From the NCBI GenBank assembly GCA_022822855.1, contig JAJDYG010000033.1, positions 1-64,000 of the forward strand: a stretch of DNA of 64,000 nucleotides, written 5' to 3'. Made by a program: the position numbers and the translations under genes. Below, in pieces: positions 8,297-16,460 of the stretch. The notes beneath the pieces were generated by a model, which worked only from the letters and a program-made list of their open reading frames with translations, did no database searches and was not told the origin of the DNA. Source of the stretch: Dehalococcoidia bacterium. GTDB lineage: Bacteria; Chloroflexota; Dehalococcoidia; Bin125. Positions within the stretch are counted from its first letter, which is position 1; each line of letters opens with the position of its first letter.

Positions 8297-8977
8297 ATGG
8301 TCTTCAGCGAGCAATTGTTCGAGTTCCTCGTCGAACTCGCGACCCACAACGACCGCGAATGGTTCAACGCGCGCAAGGACATGTACGAGTCGGTCCTGCG
8401 CGAGCCCGCGCTCGAGTACATCCGGCAGATCTCCGGACCTCTGGCTGATATCTCGCCGCACATGACGGCGTCCGACCGCAAGCAAGGCGGATCGCTGATG
8501 CGCATCTACCGCGATGTCCGCTTCTCCAAGGACAAGTCGCCCTACAAGACCAACGTCGGCATCCAGTTCCGGCACGAGTCCGGCAAAGACGTCCACGCCC
8601 CCGGCTACTACCTCCATATCGCGGCCGACGACTGCTTCATCGGCGTCGGCAGCTATATGCCCGACCGCGACGCCCTTGCCGCCTACCGCCGCGCCATCGA
8701 TGAGCGCCCCCGCGAGTGGCTGGAACTGAAGAAACTCACCGAGTCCGACGACTGGGAGCTGGGCGGGCACGGAGACAGCCTCAAACGCCCGCCCCGCGGC
8801 TACACCGCCGATCATCCCCTGATCGAAGATATCAAGCGCAAGCACTTCATCATCACTCACTACCTCGACATCGAGGACATCACCGCCCCCGACTTCGTCG
8901 ACTACTCAATCAACCGCTTCAAGGAATCCAGAGAATGGATGGCCTTCCTGACCAAGGCAATCGGCCTCCCGTTCTAG
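8297..8977 (+). CDS. DUF2461 (TIGR02453) family protein
   Basis: 226 aa. The N-terminus with NDREWFNARKDMYE and the core RIYRDVRFSKDKSPYKTNVG plus GYYLHIAADDCFIGVG are the hallmark blocks of DUF2461. Length is normal for the family, whose biochemical function is not established. The Shine-Dalgarno GGAAGAGAGA precedes ATG 8297. Likely co-transcribed with the MFS gene. Confidence 0.88.
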   Translation: MVFSEQLFEFLVELATHNDREWFNARKDMYESVLREPALEYIRQISGPLADISPHMTASDRKQGGSLMRIYRDVRFSKDKSPYKTNVGIQFRHESGKDVHAPGYYLHIAADDCFIGVGSYMPDRDALAAYRRAIDERPREWLELKKLTESDDWELGGHGDSLKRPPRGYTADHPLIEDIKRKHFIITHYLDIEDITAPDFVDYSINRFKESREWMAFLTKAIGLPF

Positions 8978-9047
8978 GCTCGGCCCAGATGTTGACTGAT
9001 CTCCTTTGGGTTGTCCCCCAAGAGCGCGGCGCTCGGGCCCGCGTAGA

Positions 9048-9108
9048 GAGAATCTCAGTTGATTCGGCCAACACCGCGCGAATTCCGCGCTGTGAACTGC
9101 AGATTCTC
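9048..9108 (+). terminator. Structured inverted repeat / possible terminator
   Basis: Outer arms GAGAATCT (9048-9055) and AGATTCTC (9101-9108), then AGTT/AACT, then a GCGCG-CGCGC inner stem around an AATTC loop, giving a long interrupted hairpin followed by GTTTTGG. It lies 70 nt after the DUF2461 stop. A terminator is most likely; a small structured RNA is possible. Confidence 0.4.
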
Positions 9109-9109
9109 G

Positions 9110-9235
9110 TTTTGGCATGTCAGATTTGGTCAGGTCCGGTCAGGTTTTGTCTGGATTTGGGCAGGTCTCGCCAGGCAATGTCAGCGAATGTCATGCATTG
9201 TCGGATAACGTCGGATGGATCGGTCGAGGCCATGT
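9110..9235. repeat. Decamer-phased repeat array (GTCAGG type)
   Basis: A core like GGTCAGG/TGTCAG recurs at exact 10-bp spacing about eleven times (for example CAGATTTGGT, CAGGTCCGGT, CAGGTTTTGT, then ATGTCAG, ATGTCAT, TTGTCGG, ACGTCGG). It fills most of the 450-bp gene-free interval 8978-9427, where no other gene is seen. Confidence 0.65.
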
Positions 9236-9370
9236 CGCTCTCTTGGGTTGCCGGCCGCTGTTGCCTGCCGTCCAATATATCGCACTATAGTTCTCTGGAG
9301 TTGACCGCGATGCGCCGGAGACGGCGGTGGCCCGTCGCGTGTGTCGGGAGCATCAGGATCGACTGAAGTT

Positions 9371-9410
9371 CGATCTCATCCGTATCCTGCACTCCACGCG
9401 CATGAGATCG
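9371..9410. promoter_or_regulatory. Inverted repeat upstream of cupin gene
   Basis: CGATCTCAT (9371-9379) and ATGAGATCG (9402-9410) are perfect 9-bp arms with a 22-nt spacer, ending 18 nt before the cupin start. Candidate operator for the cupin/dehydrogenase pair. Confidence 0.4.
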
Positions 9411-9427
9411 GCGAACCGGAGGCCCCG

Positions 9428-9913
9428 ATGACCCAACAGACGCCCGAACGGAATATGCCCCCCGTAGCCCCCGCCCTTGAGGGGGATCCGGTCGCCCCTC
9501 CCGATGACGCCCGCTTCGTGATCAAGCCGACCTCCGATACGCCCGTCAGCGTCGGACGCAACATCCATTCCCGCCGCATGTTCACCACCGCCGAGGGCCG
9601 TTTCGAGAGCTCGTTCCAGTTCGTGCTCTACAACGTCCTGCCGGTCGGTGAGACCAACGTCCGCCACATCCACGAGGACATCGAGAAGGTCTACTACTTC
9701 GTCAAGGGCAACGCCGAGATCGACTGCGGCCCCTGGCGCACCTCGGCCACCGCCGGAGACTTCCTCTTCTTCCCCGCCGACATCGCCCATCAGATCTACA
9801 GCCAGGGTCCCGATGACCTGGAGTTCATCGTCTGCGCCGCACAGACCACCGGCGAAGCGCGGGGGATGTCGGACGGCGGACTGCTGGAGTCCGACGGCGG
9901 GAGCGACGACTGA
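9428..9913 (+). CDS. Cupin domain protein
   Basis: 161 aa. A single cupin barrel: motif 1 includes RHIHEDIEKVYYFVKG (histidines and glutamate for metal binding), and motif 2 is GDFLFFPADIAHQIYS. ATG 9428 is chosen because CCGGAGG lies five bases upstream; longer in-frame readings lack a site. It overlaps the next gene by one base (TGATG), so it is probably a partner or accessory enzyme of the dehydrogenase. The reaction cannot be assigned. Confidence 0.8.
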   Translation: MTQQTPERNMPPVAPALEGDPVAPPDDARFVIKPTSDTPVSVGRNIHSRRMFTTAEGRFESSFQFVLYNVLPVGETNVRHIHEDIEKVYYFVKGNAEIDCGPWRTSATAGDFLFFPADIAHQIYSQGPDDLEFIVCAAQTTGEARGMSDGGLLESDGGSDD

Positions 9914-10965
9914 TGGCCGACCAGGATGCCACCGAGGTCGTTCCGCTCGCACCGCTTCGCGTGTTCGGCAAGGCCGTCTACGAGGCATGCGGAGTACCCT
10001 CCGACGACGCCGAGTTCACGGTTGAGATCCAGCTCACCGCCGATCTGCGCGGAGTCGACACCCACGGCTTCCAGCGTCTCGGCTGGTACGCGGGACATCT
10101 ACAGGCCGGCCGCTACAATCCGACGCCGAGTCTTGAGGTGCTCAAGGAAACTCCCGTCTCGCACGTCGTCGACGGCGACGGCGGGATCGGCCAGTTGATC
10201 GTCGCGCGAACAATGCAGCGCACGATCGCCAAGGCGAAAGAGACCGGTCTCGCGCTCGGCACCCTGCGCAACAGCAACGACTGGGGCATGGGCGCCTTTT
10301 TTCCGATGATGGCCGCCGCCGAGGGCTTCGTCTCGTTCTGCACGACCACGAGCGTGCCGAATATCGCGCCGTTCGGCTCGCGGACCCGCATGAGCGGCAA
10401 CAATCCGATGGCGTTCGCCGCGCCGCGAGCGTCGGGACCGCCGGTAGTGCTCGACATGGCCCTGACGCCGGTCGCGCTGGGCAAAGTCATGCGGGCCAGA
10501 GCGGAGGGCCGGGATATCCCCGAGGATTGGGGTTTCCTCGACATTGAAGGTTTGCCGACAACCGATCCGGAAACGGCAATGTCGGGCATCATCCCCGCGT
10601 TGGGCGCGGTCGCGGCCTACAAGGGCGTGGGTCTGAGCCTGTTCATGAACCTGCTCGCCGGCGCGCTGCCGGGCGGCTATCACTCCAAGAACGTCAGCAT
10701 CGGCAAGCGGGGCCAGTTCCTGCTGGTCATCGACCCCGAAATCTTCGGCGACGCCAACGTTTTCGCCGAGGCCGTCGACGCAATGGTCGAACAGGTCAAG
10801 TCAGCCGATCCGCTCCCCGGAGTGGCCGAGGTCTTCGCCCCCGGAGAGATCGAACAGAGAGCCTACGACGAGCGAATCGCCGCCGGTCACGTCGTCTACC
10901 CGGCGTCGACTCTGCAGGATCTGCGGGAACTGTCGTCGGAGATGGGCATTCCGCTGGAGGTCTAG
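9913..10965 (+). CDS. Ldh2-family (malate/L-lactate/ureidoglycolate) dehydrogenase
   Basis: 350 aa NAD(P)-dependent 2-hydroxyacid dehydrogenase of the Ldh2/MDH2 superfamily, unrelated to Rossmann-fold lactate dehydrogenase. Typical blocks are DLRGVDTHGFQRL near residue 40, GGIGQLIVARTMQRTIAKAK, SNDWGMGAFFPMMAAAEG, and SGNNPMAFAAPR. Length fits the family. Translationally coupled to the cupin gene. Substrate preference is uncertain. Confidence 0.85.
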   Translation: MADQDATEVVPLAPLRVFGKAVYEACGVPSDDAEFTVEIQLTADLRGVDTHGFQRLGWYAGHLQAGRYNPTPSLEVLKETPVSHVVDGDGGIGQLIVARTMQRTIAKAKETGLALGTLRNSNDWGMGAFFPMMAAAEGFVSFCTTTSVPNIAPFGSRTRMSGNNPMAFAAPRASGPPVVLDMALTPVALGKVMRARAEGRDIPEDWGFLDIEGLPTTDPETAMSGIIPALGAVAAYKGVGLSLFMNLLAGALPGGYHSKNVSIGKRGQFLLVIDPEIFGDANVFAEAVDAMVEQVKSADPLPGVAEVFAPGEIEQRAYDERIAAGHVVYPASTLQDLRELSSEMGIPLEV

Positions 10966-10971
10966 CAGCGT

Positions 10972-11991
10972 TCACTGCTCGCAGACGACGCCGTCGTTGT
11001 CGCCATCCCTTGCTGACGGCACGGTCTCCTTCGGAAACCCTCGACCGTCTCCCCTTGAGCCCACCTGCCGGTTGAGCCCGGCGGCTTCGGCCTCGTCGCA
11101 GGACGCGTACGCGCCCTCGGGCAACTCTTGAGCCTCGGAGCGATCATCGGCCGGCTCTACTTGCTCCTGCACGTGAACGACGGTCGGCGTCCGATCCGGA
11201 TACTCGGTTGGCCGCACATAGTTCGCCGGACACGTCCCGAGCATCACGCGCAAGGCCTCAACCTCGTCCCGATCCGCGGTCAGCGACCACTTCACCTTGA
11301 CCGCGATCCAGTCGTGGGCATATTGACACCACGCGCTTCTCAGCGGCGGCTTCCACTCGGCCGGGTCATTGGCGCTCTTGGTCCGGTTGCTCGACGCCGA
11401 CACAGCAGTTAGCGCTGCGGACAGATCGAGGTCGTTCGCATACGCCGACTTTCGTTCGGCCGGCCAGGTCGCCGCTCCCGAGTTGTGCGCCTCCGCCAGC
11501 GGCACCATGTGATCGATGTCAACAGCGGAAGGGTTCCTAAACTCCTCGCCGTCGTACCACGAGAGCCAGACGCCATCCAGTGGTCGGCAGTCTTGATCGA
11601 CCTCCGAGATCGATGTCGCCTCGGCGAGCAGCACCAGCTCTCGCACGTTGCAGCGAGAACCCTCGCTGATCTGCCAGTGCGGATAGTCGTCGCGGTCGTA
11701 GTCGACCCCTGCGTCGGACTCCGGTGCGACCGTTAGCTGAGCGAGTAGTTCTGCGTGTGGATCCTCGACGATCGCAGGTTGGACCTCGGGCTGCTCGTCT
11801 GCCTGGTCCGTTTGGTCTCGCTGCGGCTGCTCATCCTCTCCGGGCGACGGCTGCGACTGCTGTGTGTCCGCCGGTTGGCCGATGGACTGTTGCTGCTGCG
11901 GAGCCTCGGAGTCCGGGTTGCCGAAGATGCCAGCCAGGACTGCGATCAGAATGATCGCGGCCGCACCGATCCCGATCGTGCGCCGGCTCAT
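10972..11991 (-). CDS. Secreted/anchored HNH (DUF1524) nuclease with Excalibur domain
   Basis: 339 aa. Residues 1-25 are a signal anchor ([19 protein letters not shown]), followed by a Gln/Pro/Asp-rich linker to about residue 90. The DUF1524-type HNH core has [16 protein letters not shown] and [12 protein letters not shown], with paired cysteines suited to an extracytoplasmic protein. The C-terminus is an Excalibur calcium-binding module ([11 protein letters not shown] and [10 protein letters not shown]). It probably degrades extracellular DNA for nutrient scavenging or competition. Convergent with the Ldh2 gene, 6 nt apart. Confidence 0.85.
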   Translation of the reverse strand: MSRRTIGIGAAAIILIAVLAGIFGNPDSEAPQQQQSIGQPADTQQSQPSPGEDEQPQRDQTDQADEQPEVQPAIVEDPHAELLAQLTVAPESDAGVDYDRDDYPHWQISEGSRCNVRELVLLAEATSISEVDQDCRPLDGVWLSWYDGEEFRNPSAVDIDHMVPLAEAHNSGAATWPAERKSAYANDLDLSAALTAVSASSNRTKSANDPAEWKPPLRSAWCQYAHDWIAVKVKWSLTADRDEVEALRVMLGTCPANYVRPTEYPDRTPTVVHVQEQVEPADDRSEAQELPEGAYASCDEAEAAGLNRQVGSRGDGRGFPKETVPSARDGDNDGVVCEQ

Positions 11992-12081
11992 CCACTTCGC
12001 CTCTCATCTCCGGCACCGCCAGTCGGACACCAGCCTGAGGCGCGCTCTATCCTGATCCCGAAGCCGAGAGGAAGTTCTGTC

Positions 12082-13218
12082 ATGGTCAGCGAGATTGTCT
12101 ATTCCTGCGATTCCCACGTCGTCGAGGGCCCGGAAGTGTTCGACGGGTTGGTCGAGAAGTACGGCGACCGCGCCCCGCGCGTGGTCGACGGCTGGAAGGG
12201 CCGCGAGGGCGTCTACCTCGCGTGGCCCTCGATCGATTTTGCCATGCTCGTTGGGCGCCTCGGGATCGCCGGGGCGAACCTCAACCTGCCCGAGACCAAG
12301 GAAAAGATGCAGCGCGGTTGGGATCTGATCAATCCCGGCGTCAAGGATCCGGTCGCGCGCCTGACCGAGCAGGACCAGGACGGCGTCGTTGGCGAGGTCA
12401 TGTACCCCTCGATCAACATGCTCACCTACATGGTCGACGACACCGAGGTCGTCAACGCCGTCTTCCAACGTCATAACGACTGGATCCGCGACTACTGCTC
12501 GCACGCCCCCGAGCGGCTGATCGGCGTCGGCTGCCTCACCCTGCGCGATGTCGAGACCGGCATTGCCGAGCTCGAGCGCTGTGCGCGCATGGGCATCAAG
12601 GGACTCGCAATTCCCTGCACCGCGCCCAAGGACCTGCCCTACTCCGACTCCTACTACGAACCCTTCTGGACCGCCGCCGAAGAGGTCGGCCTGCCGCTGA
12701 CGATGCACATTTTCTGCGGCGCAGAGCCGGGCATGGGCCTGCCCAAGGAGTGGGACGAAGTCGTCAGCTACACCCTCGCCCACGCGGCCGCCTGGAACAC
12801 GATCTCCAACCTCGTCACCTCGGGCGTCTGCGAGCGCCACCCCAGCCTCAAGTTCGTCATGGCCGAGTGGGAGACAGGCTGGATCGCCCACACGCTCGAG
12901 CGCTGGGACCACGCCTACTACCGAGCCCGCGCCGTCGACCGCACCCCCGAACTGCAGATGCTGCCCTCCGAGTACTTCCACCGCAACTTCAACGTCACCT
13001 TCGAGGACGACGCCATCGGAGTCCAGACTCGTGACGGCATCGGTGTCGACAACCTGCTCTGGGGCAACGACTACCCCCACCATGACGCCATCTGGCCGAA
13101 CTCCCACCGAATCCTCGACGAGATCATGGAAGGCGTCCCCCAGGAGGACGTCGACAAGATGGTCTGGGGAAACGTCCAGAAGCTCTACAACATCGACGTC
13201 AACGCCCTGCCGGTGTAG
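12082..13218 (+). CDS. Amidohydrolase family 2 protein (ACMSD-like barrel)
   Basis: 378 aa. It begins with the metal motif CDSHVVEGP and continues with LTMHIFCG, FVMAEWETGWIAHTLERW and LLWGNDYPHHDAIW, the spacing seen in amidohydrolase-2 enzymes that decarboxylate or hydrolyse aromatic or lactone substrates. The GAGAGGAAG site fits ATG 12082. The substrate is unknown. A hairpin at 13221-13256 ends the transcription unit. Confidence 0.85.
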   Translation: MVSEIVYSCDSHVVEGPEVFDGLVEKYGDRAPRVVDGWKGREGVYLAWPSIDFAMLVGRLGIAGANLNLPETKEKMQRGWDLINPGVKDPVARLTEQDQDGVVGEVMYPSINMLTYMVDDTEVVNAVFQRHNDWIRDYCSHAPERLIGVGCLTLRDVETGIAELERCARMGIKGLAIPCTAPKDLPYSDSYYEPFWTAAEEVGLPLTMHIFCGAEPGMGLPKEWDEVVSYTLAHAAAWNTISNLVTSGVCERHPSLKFVMAEWETGWIAHTLERWDHAYYRARAVDRTPELQMLPSEYFHRNFNVTFEDDAIGVQTRDGIGVDNLLWGNDYPHHDAIWPNSHRILDEIMEGVPQEDVDKMVWGNVQKLYNIDVNALPV

Positions 13219-13220
13219 AG

Positions 13221-13256
13221 GTGTCAAAGTCAACGAAATTGACTTCAAACTGACAC
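13221..13256 (+). terminator. Hairpin terminator after amidohydrolase gene
   Basis: Outer GTGTCA (13221-13226) pairs with TGACAC (13251-13256) and inner AAGTCAA (13227-13233) with TTGACTT (13239-13245), loop CGAAA, 3 nt beyond the stop codon. A short TTGCCCTT follows. Confidence 0.55.
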
Positions 13257-13296
13257 TTGCCCTTCGGCCGCAGGGCGATTCGGAGCAATCCTGTTT

Positions 13297-13410
13297 GCTA
13301 TCGGACCAATAGAAACCGATAGCAGGCCGATAGTTTCCGACATTCAGTCGCCATCCGTGCATGGACCTCCGTTACTATTGGTTTCACAGAAACCGTGAGC
13401 AAGCCGATAG
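13297..13410. promoter_or_regulatory. Multi-site operator region upstream of second fic
   Basis: A dyad GCTATCGG (13297-13304) / CCGATAGC (13316-13323), two further CCGATAG half-sites (13327-13333, 13404-13410), and a second dyad GGTTTC-ACA-GAAACC (13380-13394). The GAAACC element also occurs at 13312-13317. Such a reiterated site array suggests cooperative repressor binding and probably autoregulation of the fic operon. Confidence 0.5.
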
Positions 13411-13428
13411 TTGGCGGAAGGCCGTCGC

Positions 13429-14766
13429 ATGCCGCTTCCTCAGACCGCGCCGACGCAAGCCGCGCTGACATCCGAATTTGCCGCGCTCGACGCTGAGCGG
13501 CAAATCGCCCTGATCACCGATGCCGATTCGCTTGACGACCAGGGCCGCTACCTCGCCTGGGACCAGATCCGTCACCGAGAGCCGCCGGCTGGACTGACTG
13601 TCCGTCAATACTGGTTTGGCACGGCCATGGCCCGCCGCGCCTCGGCTCGCACGCTGCCCTTGCTCGGACGCGGTGGTCAGCCGTTCTGGTACTCCAACAC
13701 GCCTCCGCTGCTCGAGGCCCTTGATCGCCTGGAGCGGGCGCAACGCGACCACGTGCTGGGCAATGAGACCTTGATGACCAACGCCGCTCGGAAGCGCTGG
13801 CTGCAACAGGGATTGATGGAGGAGTCGATTCAGTCGAGTCGGCTGGAAGGGGCCAACACCAGCCGCCAGTTGGCCCGCGAGATGCTGCGCGACGGCCGCC
13901 CGCCGCGCGACAAGAGCGAGCGCATGATCGCCAACAACTACGCCGCCATGCAGACGGTCGAGCAGTGGGCGGCGAATGACGAGCCGGTCGATCTCGATCA
14001 CATCCTGCGCCTGCATCAGATCGTGACCGCCGGGACGATGCACGATGAGCGCGATGCGGGGCGGTTGCAGCAACCCGGCGAGGCTCGCGTCTATGTGGTA
14101 TCCGGCAGCAACGAAATCGTTCATCGGCCGCCGCCCGCCGACGAGCTGCCCGAGCGCATGGTGCGGTTGTGCGAATTCGCCGCCGACAGGCCTGCGACCG
14201 AGTTCATTCCGCCGATCATTCGCGCGATCCTGCTGCACTTCATGATCGGCTACGACCACCCGTTCGTGGACGGCAACGGTCGCACGGCGCGCGCGCTCTA
14301 CTACTGGTCGCTGCTCCGATCCGGTTGGTGGCTGGGGCCTTATCTGCCGATCTCCCACTTCCTCCTGCGCGCGCCGGCCCAGTATTCGCGCGCTTACCAG
14401 TATGTGACCGCCGACGACAACGACGTCACTCACTTCCTGCTGCATCAGCTCGACGTCGTGCAGCAGGCCGTCGCGCTGCTCGATGATGATCTGCAGAACC
14501 AGGCGGCGGCAATGCGCGATCTGGTCGAGCGGCTCGGCGAGAGCGGCTTCAGCGAGCGACAGCTCGCCATCCTCAACGCTGGCCTCGAACAGCCCAACCG
14601 CGTCTTCACCATCGCCCAACAGCAGAACGAGCACCGCGTCTCGTATTGGGCCGCGCGCGCGGATCTGCAGGACCTCACCGAACGCGGCTATCTCCACCGC
14701 GAGCGCTCCGGCAAGAAGTTCGTCTTCCGACCGGCCCCCGATCTTCAGGATCGGTTGGGCGGGTAG
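13429..14766 (+). CDS. Fic family protein, first gene of Fic-Mrr operon
   Basis: 445 aa. Fic core HPFVDGNGRTAR at about residues 277-288, complete. A SxxxEG inhibitory-type motif (S136, E140, G141) is on an N-terminal helix. A C-terminal winged-helix-like region (SGFSERQLAILNAGLEQ onward) follows. ATG 13429 follows GGAAGG by seven bases; an upstream TTG at 13411 is less likely. Predicted nucleotidyl transferase acting on a cytosolic protein, held inactive by its own helix. The short 22-nt gap to mrr and the large operator upstream suggest a regulated stress or defence unit. Confidence 0.85.
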   Translation: MPLPQTAPTQAALTSEFAALDAERQIALITDADSLDDQGRYLAWDQIRHREPPAGLTVRQYWFGTAMARRASARTLPLLGRGGQPFWYSNTPPLLEALDRLERAQRDHVLGNETLMTNAARKRWLQQGLMEESIQSSRLEGANTSRQLAREMLRDGRPPRDKSERMIANNYAAMQTVEQWAANDEPVDLDHILRLHQIVTAGTMHDERDAGRLQQPGEARVYVVSGSNEIVHRPPPADELPERMVRLCEFAADRPATEFIPPIIRAILLHFMIGYDHPFVDGNGRTARALYYWSLLRSGWWLGPYLPISHFLLRAPAQYSRAYQYVTADDNDVTHFLLHQLDVVQQAVALLDDDLQNQAAAMRDLVERLGESGFSERQLAILNAGLEQPNRVFTIAQQQNEHRVSYWAARADLQDLTERGYLHRERSGKKFVFRPAPDLQDRLGG

Positions 14767-14788
14767 TCTGCGGTGGAGGGAGTGAGCC

Positions 14789-15685
14789 ATGGCGTCTCGA
14801 CGCGAACAGGCCGGTCTGCCCACGCGGTCGGAGATGCTGCCGTTGGTGCTCGAGCTGCTTCGCTCTATGCCGATGCCTGTGCACCGCCTGGAGATCGGTG
14901 AAGCGGTCGTTGAGCGGCTCGAGTTGACGCCGGAGCAGGTCGCGGTGACTGAACCAGGCAGCAGAGGTCGGTCATTCGTCTCGTGGCAATCCGAGTACGC
15001 CTGCAACGACCTGAAGTGGATCGGCGTGTGCGAGCAACCGGGCAAGGCGTTGTACCAACTCACTGAACTCGGCCGGACCATCTCTGACGAGGAAGTCGCG
15101 CAACGGCATCGTGAGCGTGGACGTCGGTATCGCAAGCGGCAGCAGGAGAGGAAGGTCCTTGGCGCGGCCATCAGCGACAGCGGAGGCGTCGATGATGACG
15201 ATGTGCAGCCTTGGGAAGATGAACTGCTGGATCGGCTAATGAGTGCTTCACCCAAGGCGTTTGAACATCTCGCTGGAGCTCTGTTGCGTGCTGCAGGGTT
15301 CGACGACGTTGAAGTGACCGGTCGGGGCGGCGATGGAGGAATCGACGGCATTGGAACGTACCGGCCCTCGGGCCTGATTTCGTTCCACACGGCGTTCCAA
15401 TGCAAGCGATACAAGGGGTCGGTGGGATCATCGACGGTCAGGGACTTCCGAGGGTCGTTCATCGGCCGCTCGGACCGTGGAATCATCATTACGACGGGTT
15501 CCTTCACCCGCGATGCCAGGGATGAGGCTGCGAGACCAGGCGCGAATCCAGTTGACCTTGTTGACGGTGAGGCACTGTGCCAGCTACTGAAGGAGCACTC
15601 GCTCGGCGTCCGGACGATGCAACGAGTCGTTGAGGACATCACCATCGACGACGCCTATTTCGACCAGTTTGAGGACTCCCGATGA
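14789..15685 (+). CDS. mrr: Mrr-like restriction endonuclease
   Basis: 298 aa. Residues about 10-97 form an Mrr_N-like winged helix (PTRSEMLPLVLELL to YQLTELGR). A basic linker follows, then the Mrr catalytic domain: FEHLAGALLRAAGF, GGDGGIDG (Asp186) and the AFQCKRY motif (Gln204, Lys206) of PD-(D/E)xK nucleases, ending GIIITTGSFT and VDLVDGEALCQLL. Active-site residues are present, so type IV-style cleavage of modified DNA is likely. The Shine-Dalgarno GGAGGGAG is before ATG. Its end overlaps the next gene (ATGA). Confidence 0.85.
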   Translation: MASRREQAGLPTRSEMLPLVLELLRSMPMPVHRLEIGEAVVERLELTPEQVAVTEPGSRGRSFVSWQSEYACNDLKWIGVCEQPGKALYQLTELGRTISDEEVAQRHRERGRRYRKRQQERKVLGAAISDSGGVDDDDVQPWEDELLDRLMSASPKAFEHLAGALLRAAGFDDVEVTGRGGDGGIDGIGTYRPSGLISFHTAFQCKRYKGSVGSSTVRDFRGSFIGRSDRGIIITTGSFTRDARDEAARPGANPVDLVDGEALCQLLKEHSLGVRTMQRVVEDITIDDAYFDQFEDSR

Positions 15686-16458
15686 ACAACATGCGCGCTG
15701 TCCTCCTTGATGTCCTCGTCGCTCTGATCATCCTGATTGCTGGTGGGGCGATCTTCGCTCGCATCGCGGGGGTGCAAGAAGGCGAGGCCGCTCCGACCTG
15801 GGTCTCGATTGCGCCTCTGGTCCTGGCGATGATCTATCTCGGCTGGCGGACTCTGCGGCGGGGCCGGCAGCGGCGCGAGCAGGAGGCCCAACAGGCGGAA
15901 GGCGGCGAAACGCCCCGGGAACGCGACGGTTGGGGCGACGTTCAGCGCGCCGACGACCCGCCGATGGACGACTACCAGTGGCGATCACGGCTGGAGTCCT
16001 CGATCCGCAACCTCGGCCGCGACGCGTTTGAGCAGTTCACGATCCGCATCCTCGCAGCCCTCGCGATCGCCGATGTCAAGGTGGTTCGGATCGCCTTCGA
16101 CGGCGCGGTCGAATGCACCGGAGTGCGGGACGACGCCGAGCGGGCCAGCGTGTACGCCATCTGCCGGCGCTCCTTCGGTTCGCTGGGCGCGAACCAGGTC
16201 CGCGACCTGCGCGCCCTCATGGAGGGGCACGCGGATGAGGGCTTGTTCATCTCCAACGGCGAGTTCTCTTCCTCCGCTATCGACGAAGCCGACGGCGGCG
16301 AGCAGCCGATCGAGCTCGTCGACGGCGAAGATCTGCTCGACCTGATGCACACCAACCGGCTGGGCCTGCTGTTCGATGAGATCGGTCGCGTGACCGCAAT
16401 CGACGAGGCCTGGTTCCGCAGCCTGGACGGCGATTTCCTGACTCGGGAGGATGACTGA
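15682..16458 (+). CDS. Membrane-anchored Mrr-like pseudo-nuclease
   Basis: 258 aa. Two N-terminal transmembrane helices (about 6-28 and 40-56), a charged linker, then a domain aligning with the C-terminal half of the preceding Mrr: AFEQFTIRILAALAI, FDGAVECTG, VRDLRALM, GLFISNGEFSS, IELVDGEDLLDLM. The catalytic QxK becomes Ile-Cys-Arg (160-162) and the GIDG aspartate becomes Glu144, so nuclease activity is probably lost. It may tether or sense for Mrr at the membrane; that role is inference. Overlaps mrr by four bases. Confidence 0.75.
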   Translation: MNNMRAVLLDVLVALIILIAGGAIFARIAGVQEGEAAPTWVSIAPLVLAMIYLGWRTLRRGRQRREQEAQQAEGGETPRERDGWGDVQRADDPPMDDYQWRSRLESSIRNLGRDAFEQFTIRILAALAIADVKVVRIAFDGAVECTGVRDDAERASVYAICRRSFGSLGANQVRDLRALMEGHADEGLFISNGEFSSSAIDEADGGEQPIELVDGEDLLDLMHTNRLGLLFDEIGRVTAIDEAWFRSLDGDFLTREDD

Positions 16459-16460
16459 CC

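Noticed and set aside
13384-15645. 753-codon open frame on the minus strand
   Set aside because: Antisense to fic and mrr, composition is Arg/Ser/Leu shadow and has no domain; an artefact of high GC.
15682-16458. Active second Mrr nuclease
   Set aside because: The QxK lysine and glutamine and the GIDG aspartate are replaced (Ile-Cys-Arg, Glu), so described as a pseudo-nuclease.
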